Source: Massilia rhizosphaerae
Lineage (GTDB): Bacteria > Pseudomonadota > Gammaproteobacteria > Burkholderiales > Burkholderiaceae_D
Direction of reading: 5' to 3'
NCBI RefSeq assembly: GCF_016093545.1
Contig: NZ_JADKYX010000001.1
Location: forward strand, 62,001 to 126,000
Length of the DNA: 64,000 nt
In this document: positions 35,493 through 44,304 of the stretch, piece by piece
Position numbering within the stretch: position 1 is the first letter of the stretch
How the letters are laid out: every line of letters starts with the position of its first letter
Translations under genes and position numbers: made by a program
The notes under the pieces: model-generated
The model's input: the letters and a program-made list of their open reading frames with translations, nothing else
Told to the model about the DNA's origin: nothing
Databases searched by the model: none

Positions 35493-35813
35493 ATGAGCTG
35501 GATCTACCTGGCCGTGGCCGGCCTGCTGGAAGTCGCGTGGGCGACGGGTCTCAAGTACACGGAGGGATTCACGCGCCTGTGGCCGTCCGCGTTCACCCTG
35601 GCGACGATGGCGGGCAGCGTCGGCATGCTGGGACTGGCCCTGCGGACACTGCCGCTCGGCACCGCCTATGCCGTGTGGACGGGCATCGGCACGATCGGCA
35701 CGGCCGTGGCTGGGATGGTCTTGCTGGGCGAGCCCGCGGGTGCGTTGCGGCTGTTGTCGATCGGCCTGATCGCGGCCGGCATCGTGGGCCTCAAGCTGCT
35801 CACGCCGGCCTGA
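35493..35813 (+). CDS. gdx: SMR transporter, Gdx/SugE type
   Basis: A 106-aa four-helix small multidrug resistance protein. The essential Glu is in [15 protein letters not shown], whose following Lys-Tyr pattern is typical of the Gdx (guanidinium exporter, formerly SugE) branch rather than Emr[17 protein letters not shown] is helix 3. It acts as an antiparallel dimer exchanging guanidinium for protons. Start ATG 35493. Confidence 0.9.
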   Translation: MSWIYLAVAGLLEVAWATGLKYTEGFTRLWPSAFTLATMAGSVGMLGLALRTLPLGTAYAVWTGIGTIGTAVAGMVLLGEPAGALRLLSIGLIAAGIVGLKLLTPA

Positions 35814-35834
35814 CGGCGGTGCGGGGCATGCGGT

Positions 35835-36599
35835 TCACTGCATGTTTTCCCAGCGCACGTAGATGCGGTCCAGGTCGCCGCTTGCCTTGAGCTTGTCGAG
35901 CGCGGCGCCCAGCAGCGGCGCGAGCGCGGGATCGGCCCGGCGGCCGACCCAGAACCACATCGGTTCGTCGCCCAGGACGACCGGCAGGACGCGCACCCTG
36001 TCTTCCAGGCCTTCCGTACGGATCAGGTAGCGCAGGGCCAGGTCGTTGATGTACGCGAAGCGGCCATGACCGGCCAAAATCTTGCGCAGGTTCACGCGAT
36101 TGTCGTCCGTCGCATCGTCGACGCGCACCCCGGCCGCGCGCAGGCGCTCCGTAAATACCGAGGAGCGCTGCGTCGTGACGAGGTCGCCCAGCCGGGCCAG
36201 GTCATCCGTCGATTCGATCGTGACCGGGTCGTTCCTGCGCACGACCAGATAATGGCGCACCGGATAGATCGACTTGCCCACGGGCTGCCCGATGGCGAGC
36301 CGGTGCGGCGACGACACGAGGCCGCACGCCGCGTCCAGCGAGCCGTTCTCCAGCCCGGCCTCGATGCCCGACAGCGAGCGGCTGCTGTGCCGGTAGCCGA
36401 CGAAGTGCAGCCGGGGTTCGACCCGTTCGATGGCGGCCATGATGTCCGGACAGATGCCGGTGACGCGGCCCCCGTCATGGATCCACTTGGGTTCCAGCGT
36501 CAACTGCGACGCCACGCGGACGTCCAGCGCCTGCGCGCCGGCGTCGGCGAACGCGAGCGCCAATACGGCGCACCGCACCGTTCTTGCAAATTTCCCCAT
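35835..36599 (-). CDS. Periplasmic solute-binding protein, family 3
   Basis: A 254-aa secreted protein with signal peptide (residues 1-24, cleavage near AQA). It has the bilobed family-3 solute-binding fold: GICPDIMAAIERV, GLENGSLDAACG and LRYLIRTEGLEDRVRV. No permease or ATPase genes adjoin it, so it may act alone as a sensor-type binding protein. Ligand unknown; amino acids are usual for the family. Start ATG 36599. Confidence 0.85.
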   Translation of the reverse strand: MGKFARTVRCAVLALAFADAGAQALDVRVASQLTLEPKWIHDGGRVTGICPDIMAAIERVEPRLHFVGYRHSSRSLSGIEAGLENGSLDAACGLVSSPHRLAIGQPVGKSIYPVRHYLVVRRNDPVTIESTDDLARLGDLVTTQRSSVFTERLRAAGVRVDDATDDNRVNLRKILAGHGRFAYINDLALRYLIRTEGLEDRVRVLPVVLGDEPMWFWVGRRADPALAPLLGAALDKLKASGDLDRIYVRWENMQ

Positions 36600-36806
36600 T
36601 GGTTTTGATTGTTGTTCTGTTGTCGTTGCTGCCAACGGCCGATTGTCGCACGATCCGCGCCCGTTTTCGCAAGCGCGCGCCGTTGCGTGTGGATTCGGCA
36701 ACGGCGGCATACCCGCGCACGTTTGACGTGCATCGTCGTCGCGTTCCGCCCGCACGCGAAGATACCGCTGCCAGCCCGCACGGCCGGCGCCGACGAGGAG
36801 AATGGG

Positions 36807-36875
36807 ATGAAACACTTCAGCGCGATGCCGCCCCCGATGGCGCCCGCCGCCCGACGGGAGGCGCGCCATGCATGA
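36807..36875 (+). CDS. Candidate 22-aa upstream ORF of the glycosyltransferase operon
   Basis: ATG 36807 has AGGAG six bases upstream, and its short frame (MKHFSAMPPPMAPAARREAR...) stops at 36875, overlapping the GT2 start at 36868. It could couple translation to the next gene or be a chance match. Confidence 0.3.
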   Translation: MKHFSAMPPPMAPAARREARHA

Positions 36876-37947
36876 GCCGGGAGGACGGGACGTCGTCCGG
36901 CCCGCGGCCCCGCCGGGCGCCGGCGGCGGCCACGTCCTGTCCGTCGTCGTGCCGCTGCGCGACGAGGAAGACAACGTGCTGGCGCTGGCGGCCCAGGTGC
37001 AGGCGGCGCTGGCCGGCGCGCCGTGGCCGTGGCAATTGATCCTCGTCGACGACGGCAGCCGCGACCGCACCGGCGAGCGCATCCGCGAAGCCGTGGCCGC
37101 CAATCCCCGTCACCTGAGCGGCGCGATCCTGCGCCGCGGCTTCGGCCAGACGGCGGCCATGCAGGCCGGCATCGACCTCGCACGCGGTACCGTCATCGCC
37201 ACGCTGGACGGCGACCTGCAAAACGATCCGCGCGACATCGTGCGCATGGTGCGCCGCCTGCTCGACGACGACCTCGACCTGCTGGTGGGCTGGCGCCGGG
37301 CACGCCGGGACGGCTGGCTGCGCCGGCTGCCGTCGCGGCTGGGCAACCGCGTCATCGGCCTGCTGACGGGCGTGCCGCTGCACGATTACGGCTGCACGCT
37401 CAAGATCTACCGCGCCGCCGTGCTGCGCCGGGTGCGGCTGTACGGCGAGATGCACCGCTTCATCCCGAGCTGGATGGCCACGCTGACGTCGCTCGACCGC
37501 ATCGCCGAGGAAGAAGTCGGCCACGCGCCGCGCCGGCACGGCCGGTCGAAATACGGCGCGCACGGCCTGGCGCGCGGCGTGAGGGTCCTCCTCGACTTGC
37601 TGACGATGGCGTTCTTCGTGCGATTTCGCGCCAGTCCGGGTCACTTCTTCGGCCGCATCGGATTGGCCTGCGGCGGCGCCGGGCTGGTCATGCTGGGCTG
37701 GCTTGGCTGGGTCAAGCTGGGCGAGGGCGCCGCCATCGCGGGCCGGCCCTTGCTGCTGCTCGGCATCCTGCTCGTCGTCATCGGCGTGCAATTCGTCTGC
37801 ACGGGCATCGTGACGGAGATGCTGGCCCGCACCTGGTTCGAGGCGGCCGGCGCGCCCGCCTATCTCGTGCGCGAAACCGTGGGCGGCGGCGCGGACGTGG
37901 GCGCGCCCGCGCATCCGCGGCCGCGCGCGGCGCGGGGGCGGCCATGA
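36868..37947 (+). CDS. GT2 glycosyltransferase, dolichol-P-mannose synthase/ArnC type
   Basis: A 359-aa enzyme that should transfer a sugar from a nucleotide donor to a polyprenyl phosphate. The GT-A domain holds VVPLRDEE, VDDGSRD and the catalytic DGDLQNDP. Two C-terminal helices (about residues 255-315) anchor it in the inner membrane. A Pro/Arg-rich tail follows. It overlaps the GT39 gene by 4 bases (ATGA). The pair would make and use a lipid-linked sugar for envelope modification. Confidence 0.92.
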   Translation: MHEPGGRDVVRPAAPPGAGGGHVLSVVVPLRDEEDNVLALAAQVQAALAGAPWPWQLILVDDGSRDRTGERIREAVAANPRHLSGAILRRGFGQTAAMQAGIDLARGTVIATLDGDLQNDPRDIVRMVRRLLDDDLDLLVGWRRARRDGWLRRLPSRLGNRVIGLLTGVPLHDYGCTLKIYRAAVLRRVRLYGEMHRFIPSWMATLTSLDRIAEEEVGHAPRRHGRSKYGAHGLARGVRVLLDLLTMAFFVRFRASPGHFFGRIGLACGGAGLVMLGWLGWVKLGEGAAIAGRPLLLLGILLVVIGVQFVCTGIVTEMLARTWFEAAGAPAYLVRETVGGGADVGAPAHPRPRAARGRP

Positions 37948-39683
37948 ATCCACGAAGCGGCGCGGACGCGGCGGCGCTCGCCCGTGCCCAGGGCGCGCAA
38001 GGGCGGCGGCCGTCCGTGCGCGCCGCGTTCGTATCGTGGACGTGGCCGCTGCTGCTCGCGGCGGCCGTCTGGCTCGGCCTGTTCCACGGCCTCGGCGCGA
38101 TCCCCCTGTTCGACGTGGACGAGGGCGCGTTCGGCGAAGCGACGCGGGAGATGCTCGCCCGCGGCGACTACGTGTCGACCTGGCTGAACGGCCAGCCGCG
38201 CTTCGACAAGCCAATCCTCACCTACTGGCTGCAGGCGGCGTCCGTGCGGCTGTTCGGCCTGGACGAGTTCGCGCTGCGGCTGCCGTCCGCGCTCGCGGCG
38301 GCGGCGTGGATCGCCGCCATCCACGCGTTCGTGCGCCGCACGGTCGACCGCGACACGGCCCGCGCCGCCGCCTTCATCGCCGCCACGAGCGCCGGCGTCG
38401 TCGTGATCGGCCGCGCCGCGATCGCCGACGCGCTGTTGAACCTGTTCCTCGCGCTGGCGATGTTCGACGTCTACCGCGAACTGGTCGATCCGCGCCCGCG
38501 CTGGCGCCGCCGCGCCTTCCTCTGGATCGGCCTGGGCGTGCTGGCCAAGGGACCCGTCGCGCTGCTGATCCCGGGCGCCGCCGGCGCCATCGCGTTCCTG
38601 CTGCGGCGCCGCATGGCCGGCTGGTGGCGCGCCGTGCGCGATCCCGTCGGCTGGGCGATCCTGCTGGCCGTCGCGGGGCCGTGGTACGCGCTGGAATACG
38701 CGCGCCGCGGCGACGCCTTCGTGGCCGGCTTCTTCCTGCGCCACAACGTCGAGCGCTTCCTCGTCCCCATGCAGGGCCACGCGGGCGGCATCTTCTACTA
38801 CCTGCCGGTCGCGCTGCTGCTCGTGCTGCCGTACACGGGCCTGCTGCTGGTCACGCTCCCCGGACTGCGGCGCCTGCGCGCGTCGCCCCTCGACACGTTG
38901 CTGTGGTGCTGGTTCCTGTTCGTCCTCGCCTTCTTCACGGTGGCGGGCACCAAGCTGCCGCACTATCTGCTGTACGGCGCGACGCCGCTGTTCATCCTGA
39001 TGGCGCGCCGGCGCCACGTCTTGCGGAGCCGCGTGGCGGCCCTGCTGCCCGCGCTGTTGCTGGCGGGCGCCGTCGCCGCCTTGCCGCGCGTATTGCCCCG
39101 TCTCGCTGCGGGCGCGCACAACGCGTACGTGCGCGAGGCGCTGTCCAGGACGGGCGTGTTCGATGCGTCATGGAGGATGCGGGCGCTCGCGGTGGCCGCG
39201 GCCGTGCTGTTGCTGGCGTCGTGGCCCGTGCGGCGCCGCGCCGCCGGTGGGTGGGCCCGTGCGCCGGCGCGCGCGGAAGGCAACGCGGGCACGGCACCGG
39301 CGTCGTGCACGGAGGCGGACGGCGCGGCGGAGGGGGGGCACTCGGCGGCTCGCCCCGCGGGCGGTCCCTGGCCCCGCCTGGCCGCGGCGGCGCTGGCCTG
39401 CTCGTACGCGCTCGGCGGCCTGGTGCTGCCTGCCGTCGCCGTGCTCCAGCAGGGTCCCGTCAAGCGGGCCGCGCTCCTGGCCCGGCAAGCGGGATGGCCG
39501 GTGCGCAGCTGGCGCATCAATGTGCCGAGCTTTTCCGTGTACCGCGGCGCGATCACGCCGGCGGCGGACGCGCCACGCGCGGGCGACGTCGTCCTCACGC
39601 GCAGCGACGCGCTGGACGCGCTGCCGCCGGCGCGCGTGCTGTTCCGCGAGGGCGGCGTGCTGCTGGTGCGGATCGACGGGTGA
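37944..39683 (+). CDS. GT39 (ArnT-like) glycosyltransferase
   Basis: Integral membrane transferase of 579 aa with about a dozen helices. The first periplasmic loop motif FDVDEGAFGEATREML holds the catalytic acidic pair of ArnT/PMT enzymes, followed by RFDKPILTYWLQ. It should move a sugar from polyprenyl phosphate to lipid A, protein or another envelope acceptor. A low-complexity Ala/Arg insert lies around residues 425-470. It follows the matching GT2 and precedes a PAP2 phosphatase. Confidence 0.9.
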   Translation: MNPRSGADAAALARAQGAQGRRPSVRAAFVSWTWPLLLAAAVWLGLFHGLGAIPLFDVDEGAFGEATREMLARGDYVSTWLNGQPRFDKPILTYWLQAASVRLFGLDEFALRLPSALAAAAWIAAIHAFVRRTVDRDTARAAAFIAATSAGVVVIGRAAIADALLNLFLALAMFDVYRELVDPRPRWRRRAFLWIGLGVLAKGPVALLIPGAAGAIAFLLRRRMAGWWRAVRDPVGWAILLAVAGPWYALEYARRGDAFVAGFFLRHNVERFLVPMQGHAGGIFYYLPVALLLVLPYTGLLLVTLPGLRRLRASPLDTLLWCWFLFVLAFFTVAGTKLPHYLLYGATPLFILMARRRHVLRSRVAALLPALLLAGAVAALPRVLPRLAAGAHNAYVREALSRTGVFDASWRMRALAVAAAVLLLASWPVRRRAAGGWARAPARAEGNAGTAPASCTEADGAAEGGHSAARPAGGPWPRLAAAALACSYALGGLVLPAVAVLQQGPVKRAALLARQAGWPVRSWRINVPSFSVYRGAITPAADAPRAGDVVLTRSDALDALPPARVLFREGGVLLVRIDG

Positions 39684-39690
39684 GCGTGCG

Positions 39691-40626
39691 ATGCCGGCCG
39701 CCGTCCGTCCGTCGTGGTCCTGGCTGCCGCCCGCCGTCGCGCTGGTGCTGGCGGCCGCCATCGTGGCGACGGGCAGCAACCGGGCGCTGTTCCTGTGGCT
39801 GAACCACCGCGGCCGCGCCGTCGACGATCTCGTGTGGTTCCACCTGACCATGCTGGGGGACGGCGCCGTCGCGCTCACGCTCGTGCTGCCGTGCATCCGT
39901 CGTGCGCCCCGGCTGTTCTGGGCGGCGCTGCTGGCGGCCGTCGTCGCGGGCCTGTGGACCCAGGGCGCGAAACAGGTCATCGACGTGCCGCGGCCGCTGT
40001 TGGTGCTGGCACCCGGCGATTTCCACCTGGCGGGGCCGGCCTACAAGCACGTGTCGTTCCCGTCCGGCCACGCCGCGGCCGCGTTCGCGCTGGCCGGCAT
40101 CTGGATCATGGGCGGCCAGTGGCGGCGGCGCTGGCATGCGCTGCCGTTCGCGCTGGCGGGCCTCGTCGGGCTGTCGCGCATCATGCTCGGCGTGCACTGG
40201 CCGCTCGACGTGTTGGGCGGCATGGCGGGCGGCTGGCTGGCGGCCTGGGCCGGCCTCGCGTTGCAGGCGCGCCGGCGCTGGCCGACGGCGGGGCGGGGCG
40301 GCCTGCTGGCCGGCGCGGTGCTGATGGCCGTGGCGGCCAGCCTGCTCGTGAGCCGCCACATTGGCATCCCGGCCGTGATGCCGGCGCAACGTGTGGTCGG
40401 TGCAGTCTGCCTGGCGTGGGGCGCCTGGGAGACCGGCCGGCTGGGCAGGACGTGGCTTGCCGCGGAGGCGGCGCGCAACGGTGCGGCGCCCTACGCGGCC
40501 CAGGCACCGCCGGGACGTGCCACGGTGGCGGGGCTGGCCCGGCGGGCGTGGGTGTCGTGGTGGCTAAGCCGCCTCGGCCTGGTGCGGCTCGTCCAGCGGG
40601 TGCAGCGGCGGAGGGGCGATGGCTGA
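39691..40626 (+). CDS. PAP2 family membrane phosphatase
   Basis: A 311-aa polytopic lipid phosphatase. The three PAP2 motifs are complete: KQVIDVPRP, PSGHAAAAF and SRIMLGVHWPLDV. It could recycle polyprenyl pyrophosphate or dephosphorylate lipid A for the transferases upstream. It starts 8 bp after GT39 and overlaps the next gene by 8 bases. Its last 75 residues are a basic extension beyond the usual fold. Confidence 0.9.
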   Translation: MPAAVRPSWSWLPPAVALVLAAAIVATGSNRALFLWLNHRGRAVDDLVWFHLTMLGDGAVALTLVLPCIRRAPRLFWAALLAAVVAGLWTQGAKQVIDVPRPLLVLAPGDFHLAGPAYKHVSFPSGHAAAAFALAGIWIMGGQWRRRWHALPFALAGLVGLSRIMLGVHWPLDVLGGMAGGWLAAWAGLALQARRRWPTAGRGGLLAGAVLMAVAASLLVSRHIGIPAVMPAQRVVGAVCLAWGAWETGRLGRTWLAAEAARNGAAPYAAQAPPGRATVAGLARRAWVSWWLSRLGLVRLVQRVQRRRGDG

Positions 40627-40900
40627 CGTGGACGGGTGGTTGCTGCTGGGCTTGGGCGGGCAGGCCGTGTTCATGGGGCGCTTCGTCGTCCAGTGGCTGG
40701 CCAGCGAACGCGACCGGCGCAGTGTGATCCCCGTGTCGTTCTGGTATCTGAGCATCCTCGGCGCGCTCGTGTTGCTCGTCTACGCGCTGCACCGGCGCGA
40801 TCCGGTGTTCGTGGCCGGCCAGGGCCTCGGCGTCGCGATCTACCTGCGCAACCTGCAGCTGATCCGCCGTGCGCGGGACGGTGCCGCCAGGGGGGAATAG
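40619..40900 (+). CDS. Lipid-A-disaccharide synthase N-terminal domain (LAB-N) protein
   Basis: A 93-aa three-helix membrane protein of the LAB-N family (MADVDGWLLLGLGGQAVFMGRFVVQW...). Signature pieces are FVVQWLASE and VSFWYLSILGALVLLVYA. Such proteins accompany GT2/GT39 lipid-modification genes and may act as small transport or scaffold subunits. It overlaps the PAP2 gene. Confidence 0.88.
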   Translation: MADVDGWLLLGLGGQAVFMGRFVVQWLASERDRRSVIPVSFWYLSILGALVLLVYALHRRDPVFVAGQGLGVAIYLRNLQLIRRARDGAARGE

Positions 40901-40905
40901 GCGGG

Positions 40906-41517
40906 TCAGCGCACGGCCAGTAGCGAGACCTTGGCGGCCAGCACGAGCAGTACGGCGCCCACGGTCCGGTCGAGCCAGACGAGGCGCGCCCGCAGCCAGG
41001 CCAGCACCGGGCGCGACGAGAACAACAGGGCCACGAGCACGAACCACAGCAGCGACTCGGCCACGAGCAGGGTCCAGAGGAGGGCGACGTCGGCGGCGGC
41101 CAGGCCCGGCTTCAAGGCCTGGGACAGCACGGAGCCGAAGTACAGCATGGCTTTCGGATTGAGGAGGTTCGTGAGGAAACCGGTGACGAAGGTCTTGCGT
41201 CCGGCCTGGGCCGGCTGCGCGTCCGGCAACTGGCCCTTCGAGCGCAGGCACTGGATGCCGAGCCACGCCAGATACGACGCGCCGACGACGGCCAGGACGC
41301 GGGACAGGCCCGGCAGCGCGGCCAGCACGAGCGACATGCCGAGGACGGAGATCAGCACGTAGATGCCGATCGCCGTCGCGACGCCGGCCGCGGCCCACAG
41401 GCCGGCGCGGCGCCCGGACATGATGGCGGTGCGCGTCACGACGGCGAAGTCGGGCCCGGGCGAGATCAGCGCGAGCGCATGGATGCCGAGGATGAGCAGG
41501 AAGGTGTTCGGCGTCAT
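40906..41517 (-). CDS. LysE/RhtB family exporter
   Basis: A 203-aa amino-acid or metabolite exporter with six predicted helices. The family opening ISPGPDFAVVTRTAIMSGRRAG and the NLLNPKAMLYF segment are clear. Substrate cannot be predicted. It lies 16 bp downstream of the M14-like gene on the same strand. Confidence 0.92.
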   Translation of the reverse strand: MTPNTFLLILGIHALALISPGPDFAVVTRTAIMSGRRAGLWAAAGVATAIGIYVLISVLGMSLVLAALPGLSRVLAVVGASYLAWLGIQCLRSKGQLPDAQPAQAGRKTFVTGFLTNLLNPKAMLYFGSVLSQALKPGLAAADVALLWTLLVAESLLWFVLVALLFSSRPVLAWLRARLVWLDRTVGAVLLVLAAKVSLLAVR

Positions 41518-41533
41518 GGCGGCGGCAGCGCCG

Positions 41534-42508
41534 TCATTCGCGCCCGAACGCGGGATTCGGCCGCGTGAGGTAGTACCACTCCTGGTTCGGTCCGGCGTTC
41601 ACGTCCGGGAACAGGATGCGGCCCGCGAATTCCGCGACGACCGGCGTGCCGTCCGCGCGCACGCCGATCTGCTCGCCTTCCGCGACGGGGTCGAAGCTGG
41701 CCCATTGGCGGATGAAGCGGTCGTCGGCGTGGAGCTTGTCGTGCACGACGACCATCTGCAGCGCTTCCATGTCGTCGTACGGCAGCGGCTCCGGTTCCGG
41801 TGCATCGATGATCCTGAGAAAGGCGAGGGTGTTCAGGATGGCGGTGTAGGCGACGTCGGGCGCGCGCGGGTCCAGGTGCTGGCCGCATTCCAGGGTCAGC
41901 GCATAGCCGCCCGTGCTGCGCATGTATTCCGTCGTGCCCATGCCGTAGCGCAGCACCGTCTCCAGTTCTTGCGCGTTGCCGCGCGAGCGGCGCTGGACGC
42001 CGCCGCCGTACGCGGCCATCCAGCCCGTGACGAAGCGGCGCACGCCCAGGCGGCGCGCCAGCGCCCGTTCTTTCCGCATGTGGGCGAAGGGTTCGAGGGG
42101 ACCGTCGTTGTCGAGCGGGCCGACCATCACGAACGGTTCGCCGTGCGCGGCGTTGAACGAGTGCAGGTCGAGCAGGACGTCGTGTTGCGCGAGCAGCGGG
42201 CACAGCCAGTTCGCCACGCGGTCTTCGAAGTCGTGCGGCCGCGCTTTCGGCGACAGGTCGCGGTTCAGGTTGCGGTCGCCCGAGCGCGTGTTCTTCGCAT
42301 AGGCCAGCGGGTTGACGATGGGGACGAAGGTCACGCTGCCGTTGACGATGTGCAGGGCCCCGGCGTCGATCTCCGCCATGATCCGCCCGATGGCCTGGGT
42401 GCCGCACTTTTCGTTGCCGTGCGTGGCGCCCATGATGATGACTTTGGGCCCGGTGCCCTGGCCGGTGTAGTTGACGGACTTGAAGTGCAGCTGGCTGGCG
42501 GGAATCAT
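41534..42508 (-). CDS. M14-type succinylglutamate desuccinylase/aspartoacylase family protein
   Basis: A 324-aa zinc carboxypeptidase-like hydrolase. Zinc ligands are in GATHGNEKCG (His, Glu) and LLDLHSFNAA (His), and LTLECGQHLD lies where the catalytic Glu is expected. Members deacylate N-acyl amino acids. No arginine-catabolism (ast) genes adjoin it, so the substrate is open. The start at ATG 42508 was preferred over 42520; neither has a strong SD. Confidence 0.85.
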   Translation of the reverse strand: MIPASQLHFKSVNYTGQGTGPKVIIMGATHGNEKCGTQAIGRIMAEIDAGALHIVNGSVTFVPIVNPLAYAKNTRSGDRNLNRDLSPKARPHDFEDRVANWLCPLLAQHDVLLDLHSFNAAHGEPFVMVGPLDNDGPLEPFAHMRKERALARRLGVRRFVTGWMAAYGGGVQRRSRGNAQELETVLRYGMGTTEYMRSTGGYALTLECGQHLDPRAPDVAYTAILNTLAFLRIIDAPEPEPLPYDDMEALQMVVVHDKLHADDRFIRQWASFDPVAEGEQIGVRADGTPVVAEFAGRILFPDVNAGPNQEWYYLTRPNPAFGRE

Positions 42509-42597
42509 GCGTCGTTCCAAAGGAGAAAAATGCGGGCATTGTAGCGTGCCGGCCCGGTGCGTGGCATCATCCGTGGTTTTCGTAAAAGAATGCCAAT

Positions 42598-43746
42598 ATG
42601 GACGGCGTCAATACGGGAGGCACGTCCCGCATCCACGGCCTCGACACCTTGCGCGCCCTCGCGGTGTCGCTCGTCGTGCTGCACCACTACACGCTGTTCG
42701 TCAGCGACGCGCCCACGTTCGGCTGGGTGGGGACGATGGGATGGGCGGGCGTCGACCTGTTCTTCGCGCTGTCCGGCTACCTGATCGGCAACCAGATCTT
42801 CGCGGCGCTCCGGTCCGCCCGCGGTTTCGGGCTGGGACGTTTTTATATGCGCCGGCTGCTGCGCACATTGCCCAATTTCTGGGGCGTGCTGGCGCTGTAC
42901 GCGCTGTGGCCGGCGTGGCGCGGCGCCACGCCGATGTTGCCGCTGTGGCATTACCTGACGTTCACGCAGAACATCCACCTGCAGCCGGGCACGGCGTTTT
43001 CGCACGCGTGGTCGCTGTGCATCGAAGAACAGTTCTACATGCTGTTGCCGGCCGTCGCCGTCGCCGGGGCCGCGCTCGGACGGCGCGGCGTGCGCCTGCG
43101 CTGGGCCTGGTGCGCGCTGCTGCTGGGCGTCGTGGGCGGGATGGTGGCGCGCGCCACGATCTGGCACGACGGCCAGCAGGCGTCGAACTGGCTGTGGTAT
43201 TACTACCGATACATTTATTACTCGAGTTGGTGCCGCTGCGACGAATTGCTGGCGGGCGTCGCCCTCGCGCTGCTGAAGAACCGGGCGCCGGGCGCGTGGC
43301 GGCGCGTGCTCGCGCACGGCAATGCGCTGTTCGCGGCCGGCGTGGCCGTCGTCGGCGCCGCGAGCGCGTGGTTCCTCGACGATCATTACGGGCTGGCGCA
43401 GACCGTGGCCGGCTATCCGCTGTTGGGCCTCGGCTGGTCGCTGCTGATCCTGGCGGCGCTGGCGCCCGGCTCGCCGCTGCAGCGCGTGCGCGTGCCGGGT
43501 GCCGCGAGCCTCGCGCTGTGGTCGTACGCGATCTATCTCACGCATAAATCCGTCAGCATCCTCGTCGCGGCGCGCATGGCGCGGGCGGGCTACGGCGCGG
43601 AAGACGGGGCGACGATCGCCGCCTGCCTGCTGGCGTCGCTCGTGGCCGGGTGGCTGTTGTTCGTGGTCGTCGAGACGCCGTTCATGCGGCTGCGCGCGCG
43701 CTGGGAATCGGCGCTCAGCCCCGCACCCGCACCGGCGCTTCGATGA
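42598..43746 (+). CDS. Acyltransferase family 3 membrane protein
   Basis: A 382-aa protein with about ten helices. It transfers acyl (often acetyl) groups to surface polysaccharides or lipids. GLDTLRALAVSLVVLHHY holds the conserved Arg and His pair; VDLFFALSGYLIG and SLCIEEQFYMLLP are further family motifs. There is no SGNH extension. Its 3' end overlaps the converging hypothetical gene by 32 bases. Confidence 0.92.
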   Translation: MDGVNTGGTSRIHGLDTLRALAVSLVVLHHYTLFVSDAPTFGWVGTMGWAGVDLFFALSGYLIGNQIFAALRSARGFGLGRFYMRRLLRTLPNFWGVLALYALWPAWRGATPMLPLWHYLTFTQNIHLQPGTAFSHAWSLCIEEQFYMLLPAVAVAGAALGRRGVRLRWAWCALLLGVVGGMVARATIWHDGQQASNWLWYYYRYIYYSSWCRCDELLAGVALALLKNRAPGAWRRVLAHGNALFAAGVAVVGAASAWFLDDHYGLAQTVAGYPLLGLGWSLLILAALAPGSPLQRVRVPGAASLALWSYAIYLTHKSVSILVAARMARAGYGAEDGATIAACLLASLVAGWLLFVVVETPFMRLRARWESALSPAPAPALR

Positions 43747-44200
43747 CGTCGAACGCGGCCGGCATGTCGGCCAGCCAGGCTTGCAGGTGGGCGATGCGCA
43801 TCGACGGGTCGTAGCCTGCCGTCGACGCCAGCGCGGCGCGCAGGCCGGGCAGGGCTTCCGGCGTGCGCGGGTCGTCGCAGGCCTCGATCAGCATGCCGAC
43901 GAGGTCCGTCGGCGCCGTGCTGCCGCGGCGCAGGCGCGCGTGGATGACGCCCAGCAGCGCGCGCTGCATGCGCGGCGTCGGATGCGTGACGTGGGCGAAG
44001 ATCGCGGGCGTGTTGGCGATGGCCGCGCAGACGGCCGTCTCCATCTGGTCGGCCGTCAGGTCGGAGGCGATGTCGAAATAGGCCGGGTCCCAGCGCGTGT
44101 GCGGGTAGCGGTGGCCGGGCGGGAAGGCGTCGACGCTCTCCAGGCCGAGGGCGCGGCTGGCGCGGGACAGCAGGGACGACAGGACGGGGAGCAGCGGCAT
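43715..44200 (-). CDS. Hypothetical protein
   Basis: A 161-aa soluble, mainly alpha-helical protein starting MPLLPVLSSLLSRASRALGL. Segments such as TRWDPAYFDIASD and HPTPRMQRALLGVIHARLR show no motif I recognise. Codon use matches the neighbours, so it is likely real. It overlaps the acyltransferase 3' end. No signal peptide. Confidence 0.65.
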   Translation of the reverse strand: MPLLPVLSSLLSRASRALGLESVDAFPPGHRYPHTRWDPAYFDIASDLTADQMETAVCAAIANTPAIFAHVTHPTPRMQRALLGVIHARLRRGSTAPTDLVGMLIEACDDPRTPEALPGLRAALASTAGYDPSMRIAHLQAWLADMPAAFDVIEAPVRVRG

Positions 44201-44304
44201 CGTGGGCGACGGCGAAATGCGATGGCGGCTAGTGTAGCGCAAGACGCAAGGAAGCGCGGGAGACCGCCGCATGGTGACGGTCTGCCCGCGCGGAAATCGG
44301 GCGT

